Origin: CALRGE01 sp964365765
GTDB taxonomy: Bacteria > Patescibacteriota > Gracilibacteria > UBA1369 > 2-02-FULL-48-14
NCBI GenBank assembly: GCA_964365765.1
Contig: CAYIRB010000012.1
Location: 1 to 18,839, forward strand
Direction: 5' to 3'
DNA: 18,839 nucleotides
Both the position numbers and the translations under genes were made by a program. This document shows positions 1 through 6,239 of the stretch, piece by piece. Positions within the stretch are counted from its first letter, which is position 1; each line of letters begins with the position of its first letter. The notes beneath the pieces are model-generated. The model was not told the DNA's origin, searched no databases, and saw nothing but the letters and a program-made list of their open reading frames with translations.

Positions 1-98
1 TCGGCAGTTCTTTAAATTTCTCCTCAAGATTCAGCGCCAGTTTAACTTGATCGTGAGATAACCCTCCGAATTTCGCCGCGAATTCAAAATTGGGTTAA
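1..98 (-). other. Possible partial coding stretch running off the left edge
   Basis: Read on the minus strand, this stretch gives an open frame (FEFAAKFGGLSHDQVKLALN, then LEEKFKELP) that runs off the left edge and has the charge pattern of a real helical protein. The frame is closed upstream by a TAA at about 95-97, and no ATG, GTG or TTG lies between that stop and the good-looking residues. It is therefore either a 5'-truncated or frameshifted gene, or chance. A TATTAT -10-like hexamer reading leftward lies at 108-113. I do not recognise the product. Confidence 0.2.
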
Positions 99-195
99 TG
101 TCCTCAAATAATACCAAAAAACCACCAAAAGTGTATAAAAAGCCACGCCGGATATCTGAACCGGATTAATTTTTCTTTGAGTTTGTTCAAACCCA

Positions 196-222
196 AATCC
201 TGCCTGGGCAAGCCTATTAATT
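196..222. repeat. 27-base element, copy 1 (upstream of the ftsH promoter)
   Basis: This segment matches 3428-3454 at 23 of 27 positions in the same orientation, and all four differences are transitions. Its core is the near-palindrome TGCCTGGGCA (201-210). The copy at 3433-3442 and a third site at 3571-3580 have the perfect palindrome TGCCCGGGCA. It lies just upstream of the ftsH -35 box. Function is unknown: it could be a regulator-binding dyad, part of a structured RNA, or a small intergenic repeat family. Confidence 0.6.
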
Positions 223-243
223 CCACCTTGAAGGATTGTGAAT

Positions 244-272
244 TTGCGCCTAAAATTACGCGGCAATATAAA
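244..272 (+). promoter_or_regulatory. Predicted ftsH promoter
   Basis: TTGCGC (244-249) is followed after 17 bases by TATAAA (267-272). The -10 box ends 6 bases before the ATG at 279, so transcription should begin at or next to the start codon, giving a leaderless message. The promoter also argues against the upstream TTG at 177 as the translation start, because that codon would lie outside the transcript. Confidence 0.65.
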
Positions 273-278
273 AAACCT

Positions 279-2120
279 ATGGAAAATACTGTAAAACCGA
301 GAAGACCGAGTCCGCTCATTTCGATTTTGGCGGCCGTCCTGCTTTTTTCCGCGATTTACACAATTTGGAATCCCAACAGTGAAAAACTCATAACGCAAGT
401 TCCCGTTTCTCAGTTCGTGGCGGACGCGCAAGGCGGCAAAATCACGGAAATCGACGTGAAAGATACTCGCCTCGACTACACTTTGAACGACGGCGCGGAA
501 TACTACACATATAAAGAGTACGGCGAAACGACCAACGATCTGCTTAAAGGAGTGGACGCCGTAAAAGTTTCCGCGATCAAAATCAATGTAACCGACACGT
601 CGGGCGGGGATATTTGGCTGAACATCGCCCTCTCCGTTATCCCGTTCATACTCGTCATTGGCTTTTTATTCTTTATGATGCGCGGAGCCGGCAACGCCAA
701 CAATCAAGCCATGTCATTCGGAAAATCCGGCGCGAAACTACACGACAAAGAGAAGGAGAAAACGACATTCAAGGACGTGGCCGGAGTAAAAGAAGCGAAA
801 GAAGAACTGGAAGAAATTGTGGACTTTCTGAAACATCCGACAAAATACACCGCGATGGGCGCCAAGATTCCAAAGGGAGTCGTACTCGTCGGAGCGCCCG
901 GAACGGGTAAAACCCTGCTCGCAAGAGCGGTTGCCGGTGAAGCGAACGTTCCGTTTTTCAGCATTTCCGGATCTGAATTCGTGGAAATGTTCGTGGGCGT
1001 GGGCGCGAGCCGCGTGCGAGACCTTTTCAAAAAAGCGAAACGCAACGCTCCTTGCATAGTCTTTATAGATGAAATTGACGCGGTCGGCCGCCAGCGTGGT
1101 GCCGGACTAGGAGGAGGACACGACGAGCGCGAACAGACTTTGAACCAAATTCTTACGGAGATGGATGGCTTTGAAAACAACACAAACGTGATTGTGATGG
1201 CCGCGACCAACAGACCGGACGTGCTTGATCCGGCCCTCCTGAGACCGGGACGTTTTGACCGCCGAGTGGTGGTGGACAGCCCCGGCATTCACGATCGCGA
1301 AGAAATTCTAAAAGTGCACGCGCGCAACAAACCCATCGCGAAAGAAGTCGCGTTGAAAGAAATCGCGAAACAAACTCCGGGATTTTCCGGCGCGGACTTG
1401 GAAAACCTTATGAACGAAGCCGCGATTCTCGCCGCGAAACAGGACAAAAAAGAAATCTCAACCCGCGACATTGAGCAGTCCGTCGAGAAAGTTCAACTCG
1501 GTCCGGAACGCAAATCGCACGTACTCTCAAAAGAAGAAAAAGAAGTTACCGCTTACCATGAATGCGGCCACGCGATTGTCGGCCACGTCCTGAAAGACTG
1601 CGACCCGATTCGCAAAATCACAATCGTATCGCGCGGAATGTCTCTGGGCTCGACTTGGTTCGTTCCCGACGAAGACAAACATCTCTATACGAAACAAAAA
1701 TTCCAACATGAAATGGCTTCCCTGCTCGGAGGCTACGTGTCGGAAGAAATGATTTACGGACAAGTTTCCACCGGCCCGTCCAACGACCTTGAACGCGCCA
1801 CCGGAATAGCCCGCCGCATGGTTACGGAATTCGGAATGTCCCCGCTCGGCCCCGTAGTCTTCGGCGAAAAAAATCATGAGGTATTCCTGGGCCGCGACTT
1901 CGGCCACACGAAGAATTATTCGGAAGAACTCGCGTCGGAAATCGACGAGCAGATTCAGACATTCGTAAAAGACGCATACAAAACTGCGAAAGAACTCCTG
2001 ACAAAACACAAAAAACAGCTTGAGACCATCGCGAAAAAACTCATTGAAGTCGAAACATTGGACCGCGCGGACTTCATCGCACTCTTTGATGGCAAAAAAC
2101 TAAAGACAAAAGCGCTTTAG
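279..2120 (+). CDS. ftsH: ATP-dependent zinc metalloprotease FtsH
   Basis: This is the membrane-anchored AAA+ protease that extracts and degrades misfolded membrane proteins and short-lived regulators (family knowledge). From ATG 279 the protein has 613 residues, within the usual range. It shows an N-terminal membrane segment (about 12-30), an extracytoplasmic domain, and a second membrane segment (about 112-133). The AAA module has Walker A GAPGTGKT from residue 205, Walker B with D264-E265, and the second region of homology NRPDVLDPALLRPGRFDR. The M41 peptidase domain has HECGH at 427-431 and a likely third zinc ligand D503. The usual motif is HEAGH; the Ala-to-Cys change leaves both histidines and the glutamate intact. 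A TTG at 177 would add 34 residues, but that extension crosses the promoter and the repeat element, so ATG 279 is preferred. hsp20 follows after 17 bases under its own promoter. Confidence 0.97.
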   Translation: MENTVKPRRPSPLISILAAVLLFSAIYTIWNPNSEKLITQVPVSQFVADAQGGKITEIDVKDTRLDYTLNDGAEYYTYKEYGETTNDLLKGVDAVKVSAIKINVTDTSGGDIWLNIALSVIPFILVIGFLFFMMRGAGNANNQAMSFGKSGAKLHDKEKEKTTFKDVAGVKEAKEELEEIVDFLKHPTKYTAMGAKIPKGVVLVGAPGTGKTLLARAVAGEANVPFFSISGSEFVEMFVGVGASRVRDLFKKAKRNAPCIVFIDEIDAVGRQRGAGLGGGHDEREQTLNQILTEMDGFENNTNVIVMAATNRPDVLDPALLRPGRFDRRVVVDSPGIHDREEILKVHARNKPIAKEVALKEIAKQTPGFSGADLENLMNEAAILAAKQDKKEISTRDIEQSVEKVQLGPERKSHVLSKEEKEVTAYHECGHAIVGHVLKDCDPIRKITIVSRGMSLGSTWFVPDEDKHLYTKQKFQHEMASLLGGYVSEEMIYGQVSTGPSNDLERATGIARRMVTEFGMSPLGPVVFGEKNHEVFLGRDFGHTKNYSEELASEIDEQIQTFVKDAYKTAKELLTKHKKQLETIAKKLIEVETLDRADFIALFDGKKLKTKAL

Positions 2121-2131
2121 TATTGTAAAAT
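2103..2131 (+). promoter_or_regulatory. Predicted hsp20 promoter inside the end of ftsH
   Basis: AAGACA (2103-2108), within the last ftsH codons, is followed after 17 bases by TAAAAT (2126-2131). The -10 box ends 6 bases before the ATG at 2138, which predicts a leaderless hsp20-galU message. No CIRCE-type or other heat-shock operator is visible in the short gap. Confidence 0.55.
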
Positions 2132-2137
2132 GCTCGC

Positions 2138-2572
2138 ATGAACAGTATTGGAATCGGTCAACTCAAGCATGCCAGTCCCGCCAACAGCGGGAATATTAAG
2201 GTGGTGAAACGCACACTGGCGGCCATTCCCTTAAAAAAAGAAGGCCAGCTTTCGGTGGACATCTACCAAAATGAAGACACCATGATGATAGTCTGCCCCA
2301 TCGCGGGAGTTGAAAAATCCGAAATCAAAGTCGCGATTCAGGACGACGTGCTCACAATCCGAGGCGAGCGCAAAAAATCTCTCGACCTCGAAACCAAAAC
2401 ACCTCTGGTGAACGAACTTTTTTGGGGAACTTTCTCGCGCTCAATCGTGCTTCCGGACCATATCGATCGCAAAAACATCCGCGCAAAAGTAAACGACTCG
2501 ATGCTCGTCGTAACAATTCCGAAAACGGAAGACTTCAAAACCAGAATAATTCACATTAACGAAGACGAATGA
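2138..2572 (+). CDS. Small heat-shock protein, Hsp20/alpha-crystallin family
   Basis: This is an ATP-independent holdase that binds unfolding proteins and assembles into oligomers (family knowledge). The 144-residue protein has a short N-terminal arm (about 1-36) and then an alpha-crystallin domain. Visible domain features are the strand block EGQLSVDIYQNEDTMMIV, IAGVEKSEIKVAIQDDVLTI and GTFSRSIVLPDHIDRKNI, with VNDSMLVVTIPK in place of the usual NGVLxVxxPK signature. The C-terminal tail carries an I-x-I motif (IHI), which normally docks subunits together. It sits between ftsH and galU and overlaps galU by four bases (ATGA), so both are probably translated from one message. Pairing a holdase with FtsH fits a membrane and cytoplasmic quality-control unit. 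Confidence 0.93.
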   Translation: MNSIGIGQLKHASPANSGNIKVVKRTLAAIPLKKEGQLSVDIYQNEDTMMIVCPIAGVEKSEIKVAIQDDVLTIRGERKKSLDLETKTPLVNELFWGTFSRSIVLPDHIDRKNIRAKVNDSMLVVTIPKTEDFKTRIIHINEDE

Positions 2573-3426
2573 AAAAAGTCAGAAAAGCAATTTTCCCGGC
2601 CGCCGGATTCGGCACGCGCTTTTTACCCGTCACAAAAGCCCTCCCGAAAGAAATGCTCCCGATTCTCGACAAACCTGTTATTCAGTATCTGGTGGAAGAA
2701 GCGGTTGCCAGCGGAATTGAGGAAATTATTATTGTTACCGGTCGAGGAAAACGCGCAATTGAAGATCATTTTGACCACTCCTTCGAGCTTGAGCACAACC
2801 TTGTGGAAAAAGAGAAACACGATCTGTTAAAACTCGTTCAGGAAATAGAAAAACTCGCGAAATTCGTCTACGTGCGCCAAGCCCAACCTTTGGGCGACGG
2901 TCACGCAATTCTCTGCGCCCGCGAACTGATCGGCGACGAACCTTTTGCCATACTTTTCGGCGACGACATCGTGGACGGCAAAATTCCCGCGCTGCGCCAA
3001 TTGATTGAACTCTACGAAAAAACCGGCGACTCGGTAATCGCGGTGGAAAAGGTTTCGAGTGAAGAAATTTCCGCCTATGGCGTAATTGACCCTTCTTCCG
3101 TAAAAGGCCGCGAAATCGGCATCAAAGGACTTGTGGAAAAGCCGAAAAATCCGCCCTCAAACTACGGCATTATCGGGAAATACGTTTGCACTCCGGACAT
3201 TTTCACCTTTTTGGAAAAATCGAAACAATCCGTGAAAGGCGAAACCAAACTGATCGACGGCTTCCGCGCCATGCTCGCCGCCGGAAAGAAACTGCGCGCC
3301 CTCGAAGTCGAAGGAACCCGCTACGACACAGGCAACAAATGGGGCCTTCTCAAGGCCAACATCGCCTTCGCGATGAAAGATCCGGAACTCCGCGATAAGG
3401 TTAAAAATCTCTGCAAGGGACTTTGA
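2569..3426 (+). CDS. galU: UTP--glucose-1-phosphate uridylyltransferase
   Basis: The enzyme makes UDP-glucose from UTP and glucose-1-phosphate, feeding glycan synthesis. The 285-residue length is typical of bacterial GalU. The nucleotide-binding loop AAGFGTRFLPVTKALPKEM is at residues 11-29. Further family signatures are QPLGDGHAILCA, the metal-site segment LFGDDI, VEKPK, GKYVCTPDIF and the C-terminal GTRYDTGNKWGLLKAN. The start codon overlaps the hsp20 stop (ATGA), which indicates translational coupling. No Shine-Dalgarno sequence is obvious. It lies near two other glycan genes (3725 glycosyltransferase, 6726 sugar-phosphate transferase), but they have separate promoters. A related nucleotidylyltransferase activity (for example on thymidine nucleotides) is possible but less likely given the GalU-type C-terminus. 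Confidence 0.95.
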   Translation: MKKVRKAIFPAAGFGTRFLPVTKALPKEMLPILDKPVIQYLVEEAVASGIEEIIIVTGRGKRAIEDHFDHSFELEHNLVEKEKHDLLKLVQEIEKLAKFVYVRQAQPLGDGHAILCARELIGDEPFAILFGDDIVDGKIPALRQLIELYEKTGDSVIAVEKVSSEEISAYGVIDPSSVKGREIGIKGLVEKPKNPPSNYGIIGKYVCTPDIFTFLEKSKQSVKGETKLIDGFRAMLAAGKKLRALEVEGTRYDTGNKWGLLKANIAFAMKDPELRDKVKNLCKGL

Positions 3427-3427
3427 T

Positions 3428-3454
3428 AATTCTGCCCGGGCAAACCTGTTAATT
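3428..3454. repeat. 27-base element, copy 2 (downstream of galU)
   Basis: Same orientation as 196-222 and identical at 23 of 27 positions, with only transitions between them. It starts two bases after the galU stop and contains the perfect palindrome TGCCCGGGCA at 3433-3442. Confidence 0.6.
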
Positions 3455-3583
3455 TTCACTACCACGTGAATCTTGAAACTTCACATAAGGCCAGCTAAAG
3501 CCAAGAGTTGGCAATCGAGACAGTACACTGAACTGTACATTTCAACTTTGCGCTAACCTGTAAAAATCTTTGCCCGGGCAGAA
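3430..3583. repeat. 15-bp inverted repeat
   Basis: TTCTGCCCGGGCAAA at 3430-3444 is the exact reverse complement of 3569-3583. Each arm also contains the 10-bp palindrome TGCCCGGGCA, so the arms can pair with each other or act as two separate dyads. Confidence 0.75.
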
Positions 3584-3680
3584 ATGCTCATTTAACCGTA
3601 CAGTTCATATCGTAGAGGCCACCCTGCTTCCTTGCTTTTTTGGCTACGCTAAAACAATCCTGAGGTTTCAAGATTCACGT
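3464..3680. repeat. 16-bp inverted repeat, extendable to 20 bp in RNA
   Basis: ACGTGAATCTTGAAAC at 3464-3479 is the exact reverse complement of 3665-3680. Allowing one G-U pair at 3480/3664, pairing continues through 3483 with 3661, giving about 20 base pairs. It interlocks with the 3430/3569 pair rather than nesting with it. Confidence 0.75.
3529..3607. repeat. 10-bp inverted repeat
   Basis: TGAACTGTAC at 3529-3538 is the exact reverse complement of 3598-3607. It nests inside the 3464/3665 pair but crosses the 3430/3569 pair. A smaller competing hairpin ACAGT/ACTGT lies at 3520-3536. Confidence 0.6.
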
Positions 3681-3706
3681 ACCACCCGCTTGACGTCAGT
3701 GGTGGT
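3681..3706. promoter_or_regulatory. Candidate operator dyad over the -35 box of the 3725 gene
   Basis: ACCACC (3681-3686) and GGTGGT (3701-3706) form an inverted repeat. Between them lies the perfect 8-bp palindrome TGACGTCA (3691-3698), which overlaps the -35 hexamer. The two dyads are almost concentric, as expected for a repressor site, but no cognate regulator is encoded nearby. Confidence 0.4.
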
Positions 3707-3718
3707 TACCTGTACAAA
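3690..3718 (+). promoter_or_regulatory. Predicted promoter of the 3725 glycosyltransferase
   Basis: TTGACG (3690-3695) is followed after 17 bases by TACAAA (3713-3718). The -10 box ends 6 bases before the ATG at 3725, which predicts a leaderless message. Confidence 0.55.
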
Positions 3719-3724
3719 TCAGGC

Positions 3725-5230
3725 ATGAAAAATTTAGACACGGCGGCGGTTATTCCATCCATGAGGGAAGGTAGGGACATCATTCACACCCTAGCATCCA
3801 TCGCCCGACAAGAAGACGTCGACAGAAGTAAAATCGGCGTAATCACGGTAATCAATCAAAGCAGAGACGCCGTCCAGAGCGTAACCGACTCAAATCACGC
3901 CACGGCCGAATTAATAAAAGCTCTGGAAGAAAGAAGACTGCCCGAAGGTCTCAAAACTGAAAAACGTAAATTCTTTTACGGTTATCCCGACGTGATAAAT
4001 CATTTTGGAAATTTTCAAATATCCGAACAGGAAGCCGCCCAACAAGTTTTGGATTCCGGGATACAGCTTGATCAAGTAAACATGTGGGATCAAGATCACG
4101 CCCGTGAATACAATTGTGTCGGATTGGCCAGGCACGTGGGCACTTTGGCGGCAATTCAAGCGCTCGGCGATCCGGATAGTCCGGTAATGGGAACCGACGC
4201 GGACTGTCTGTGGAACACACGCAAAGTGGCTGAGGTTAGAAAATCTTTTGAAGCACATCCCGACTTGGCGGCCGTGAGCGGAAATCACTTTGATACGGTT
4301 TTTCAGGACCCCGGAGATAACCCTGACCATCTGAGAGGACTCAAGTACGCATTAGGCAGGCGCTACCTGGCCGCGGGATTAAACAATGCTTATACTACAC
4401 TGGACAGAATATACATAGGTTTTGAGGATAAAAGGGATTTATACAATAATATTATCAGACATATAGTAAGCGAGGATATGTTTGGCTGTGATAACAATTT
4501 TAGAGCGCGAATCTATGGACCGAATGTTCGCTTTCCTTATACAAACTTCGCCGAAGATACCAAGTTTTCACAGAGTATCCGCGACGCAGGCATGAAAATC
4601 GGTATGAACTGGAACTTCATGACGGCATATAGCGGCAGGGTATCGGACAGAACGCCGGGTTGGGGTAGCGATATCGAAAGGCTAAGCGACCAAGTAAAGC
4701 AACTGGATGATGAGAGGTATCGGAGGCCACTCATCCCGATTTTTTTCAGAGATATCACCAAAATCTTAAAGGCTTTTTATTACGACCCCGAAAGACCCAT
4801 AGAGGAATTCATAAAGGAATGCGAGCAATTGGACTACTTATCATATGAAGGCGCACTGCATTTCTGGCAGGTCTTGACCCAAATGCGTGAACAAAAATTA
4901 AGCCCGGACAAATTACCTGAATACTTCGCGACGATGCCTCTCCCTTTGGATGTGTATTTATTCAATGTTGAGGATGACAATAAAGTCCCGCCAACAGGAA
5001 GATATAATGAAGTGGTGCATGAAACAAAAGAGTTGTATCTTGCAGTAATCATGGACTTGATCAGTAGTTTCAGCCTATGGAATAGCATTGCCGCACCATT
5101 CAGCAAAAATCATTCGAAACGTATAGAGAACAACAAAAATGTAATAAGCTTACTGTTGAATCATATGAAAGAGCTCGATTCTCTCCTCGCAAGGCATGAA
5201 GATATAATAGGACAGCTCCGCGCAACATAA
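3725..5230 (+). CDS. Probable GT-A fold (family 2-like) glycosyltransferase
   Basis: Probably transfers a sugar from a nucleotide-sugar donor. The 501-residue protein has no signal peptide or clear membrane segment, so it should be cytoplasmic. The N-terminus (AAVIPSMREGRDIIHTLASI, then a strand ending VITVINQS) resembles the nucleotide-binding start of GT-A enzymes. TDAD at 157-160 fits the metal-binding DxD motif. FAEDTKFSQSIRDAG, with E277-D278, fits the ED motif near the catalytic base. The remaining roughly 200 residues are helical and unrecognised. The gene leans on AGA/AGG for arginine and ATA for isoleucine more than its neighbours do and looks A+T-richer, which may indicate transfer. 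Its acceptor is unknown; mannosylglycerate-synthase-like or other soluble GT-A enzymes are alternatives to surface-glycan synthesis. Confidence 0.72.
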   Translation: MKNLDTAAVIPSMREGRDIIHTLASIARQEDVDRSKIGVITVINQSRDAVQSVTDSNHATAELIKALEERRLPEGLKTEKRKFFYGYPDVINHFGNFQISEQEAAQQVLDSGIQLDQVNMWDQDHAREYNCVGLARHVGTLAAIQALGDPDSPVMGTDADCLWNTRKVAEVRKSFEAHPDLAAVSGNHFDTVFQDPGDNPDHLRGLKYALGRRYLAAGLNNAYTTLDRIYIGFEDKRDLYNNIIRHIVSEDMFGCDNNFRARIYGPNVRFPYTNFAEDTKFSQSIRDAGMKIGMNWNFMTAYSGRVSDRTPGWGSDIERLSDQVKQLDDERYRRPLIPIFFRDITKILKAFYYDPERPIEEFIKECEQLDYLSYEGALHFWQVLTQMREQKLSPDKLPEYFATMPLPLDVYLFNVEDDNKVPPTGRYNEVVHETKELYLAVIMDLISSFSLWNSIAAPFSKNHSKRIENNKNVISLLLNHMKELDSLLARHEDIIGQLRAT

Positions 5231-5251
5231 ACTCCTTTCCTGCCAAGTCCT

Positions 5252-5277
5252 CCCGCTTGAAATCCGGGGCTTTTTTT
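5252..5277 (+). terminator. Weak possible terminator for the 3725 gene
   Basis: CCCG (5252-5255) can pair with CGGG (5265-5268), followed closely by a run of seven T (5271-5277). The stem is short and overlaps the -35 region of the next promoter, so termination here is uncertain. Confidence 0.3.
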
Positions 5278-5285
5278 GATACAAT
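5257..5285 (+). promoter_or_regulatory. Predicted promoter of the TPR gene
   Basis: TTGAAA (5257-5262) is followed after 17 bases by TACAAT (5280-5285), the best sigma70-like match in the window. It leaves a roughly 20-base A-rich leader before ATG 5314, one of the few short 5' untranslated regions here. That leader has no Shine-Dalgarno sequence. Confidence 0.65.
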
Positions 5286-5313
5286 AACGAGATACAAAAA
5301 AACAAAAATAAAA

Positions 5314-5904
5314 ATGCAGCTCGAAGAATTATTGAAAAAAGCCGATGACCTGAAACTTGCAGGTCGCCACGATGAAGCGATACAGTTGGCGAACAAAATG
5401 CTGATGAGCGACTTGGACTACGTTGAAGCCTACGAAGAGCTGGGCGACAACTACTTGAGTCTTCGAGAATACGACAAATCGATGAAAGCCTTGAAATACG
5501 CCCTTAAATTGAACCCGAAAAGCGCCAACGCGCTCTACCTTTTGGGTTTCCTCTTCTCCTCCATAGGAGATTTCGAACAATCCGTCGCGACTTTGGAACA
5601 CGCGAACAAAGTCCAGCCGCATCACCCTGAAATTTTAAGGTGTTTGGGCTGGTCCATTTTCCACGGCGGAGACCGAAAACGCGGTCTGATCATCCTGGAA
5701 AGAGCCCGAGCCCTCGCCCCGAGCGACACTTTGGTAATCTGCGATCTCGCGGTTTGCTATTTGAACAATCGCGAATTCAACAGAACAATCGAACTGCTCG
5801 AACACGCATTGAGAATCGAACCGGATAACGAAAAGGCGAAAGACTGCCTTGAAACCGCGAAATTCTTCAAGCGAGAATTCAACAAGTTGGAAGAAGGAAA
5901 TTAA
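5314..5904 (+). CDS. Tetratricopeptide-repeat protein
   Basis: The 196-residue protein is built almost entirely of TPR helix pairs, a scaffold for protein-protein contacts. About five repeats follow one another: residues about 3-36, then EAYEELGDNYLSLREYDKSM, NALYLLGFLFSSIGDFEQSV, EILRCLGWSIFHGGDRKRG and VICDLAVCYLNNREFNRTI. Typical W/L-G-Y-A-F-P consensus positions are visible (for example LKLNPKSANAL and LRIEPDNEKAK). There is no signal peptide or membrane segment, so it is probably cytoplasmic. A TTG at 5257 would extend the frame by 19 residues but coincides with the -35 box, so ATG 5314 is chosen. The partner is unknown; the gene sits ahead of a small unknown gene and rnpB. Confidence 0.92.
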   Translation: MQLEELLKKADDLKLAGRHDEAIQLANKMLMSDLDYVEAYEELGDNYLSLREYDKSMKALKYALKLNPKSANALYLLGFLFSSIGDFEQSVATLEHANKVQPHHPEILRCLGWSIFHGGDRKRGLIILERARALAPSDTLVICDLAVCYLNNREFNRTIELLEHALRIEPDNEKAKDCLETAKFFKREFNKLEEGN

Positions 5905-5932
5905 TTGACAAAGCTCCAAAATAATATAGTTT
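5905..5932 (+). promoter_or_regulatory. Predicted promoter of the 5942 gene
   Basis: TTGACA (5905-5910) directly abuts the stop codon of the TPR gene. Two overlapping -10 candidates exist: TATAGT (5925-5930, spacer 14) and TAGTTT (5927-5932, spacer 16). The latter ends 9 bases before ATG 5942, again giving little or no leader. Confidence 0.5.
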
Positions 5933-5941
5933 ATCCGCAAA

Positions 5942-6208
5942 ATGGACGAAAACTCTCTTAGCCAATCCGGTCTCTACAATGAAGAGGAGTCGCAAGCTTA
6001 TGACGCCTTGATGCTCGCGCTGAATGAAGAAAGCCGGAAAGGAGCGGACGCCGATCCGCGCGTAATCAAAATATTGGGCGCCCAACTGGCTCAGGTTTCC
6101 GCGAAACTCGACCCCGACAAATGGATCGTGGATTTAATAAGAACCGGCGAATTAAGTAGAATGAGGGAAGTCCTGGACGGGGATGTTCCGCCCGACACTC
6201 TGAATTGA
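5942..6208 (+). CDS. Small acidic protein of unknown function
   Basis: This 88-residue protein is not recognised. It is acidic, has no membrane segment, signal peptide or cysteine, and appears mostly helical (YNEEESQAYDALMLALNEES, then RVIKILGAQLAQVSAKLDPD). Support for it being real comes from its own promoter at a compact spacing, an ATG at the expected leaderless position, and a tight fit between the TPR gene (37 bases upstream) and the rnpB promoter, whose -35 box overlaps its TGA. It could be a conserved small protein of the lineage. Confidence 0.7.
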   Translation: MDENSLSQSGLYNEEESQAYDALMLALNEESRKGADADPRVIKILGAQLAQVSAKLDPDKWIVDLIRTGELSRMREVLDGDVPPDTLN

Positions 6209-6232
6209 CAATTATCAAAAAAAGCGCATACT
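6205..6232 (+). promoter_or_regulatory. Predicted rnpB promoter
   Basis: TTGACA (6205-6210) overlaps the TGA of the preceding gene and is followed after 16 bases by CATACT (6227-6232). The expected transcription start, near 6239, agrees well with the 5' end of RNase P RNA predicted from its P1 helix. Confidence 0.65.
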
Positions 6233-6239
6233 CGACCTG

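Larger units (their letters stand above)
3427..3724. other. Intergenic region rich in inverted repeats, no gene seen
   Basis: This 298-base gap contains no convincing open frame, tRNA or known RNA. It holds the second copy of the 27-base element (3428-3454), three long perfect inverted repeats that cross one another, a local hairpin GCCAA-GAG-TTGGC (3500-3512), and a 13/15 direct repeat (3554-3568 against 3706-3720). It ends in the promoter and a dyad for the downstream gene. The crossing arrangement cannot be drawn as a single simple hairpin. It suggests a pseudoknotted RNA, alternative folds, or several protein-binding sites. Confidence 0.6.

Noticed and set aside
177..278. N-terminal extension of FtsH from TTG 177
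   Set aside because: The extra 34 residues do not resemble FtsH, cover the repeat element and the promoter, and lie upstream of the predicted transcription start.
704..1288. Minus-strand open frame inside ftsH
   Set aside because: Ser/Pro/Thr-rich composition typical of a shadow frame opposite the conserved AAA domain.
5257..5313. Upstream TTG start for the TPR protein
   Set aside because: The TTG is part of the -35 hexamer, and the added residues are not TPR-like.
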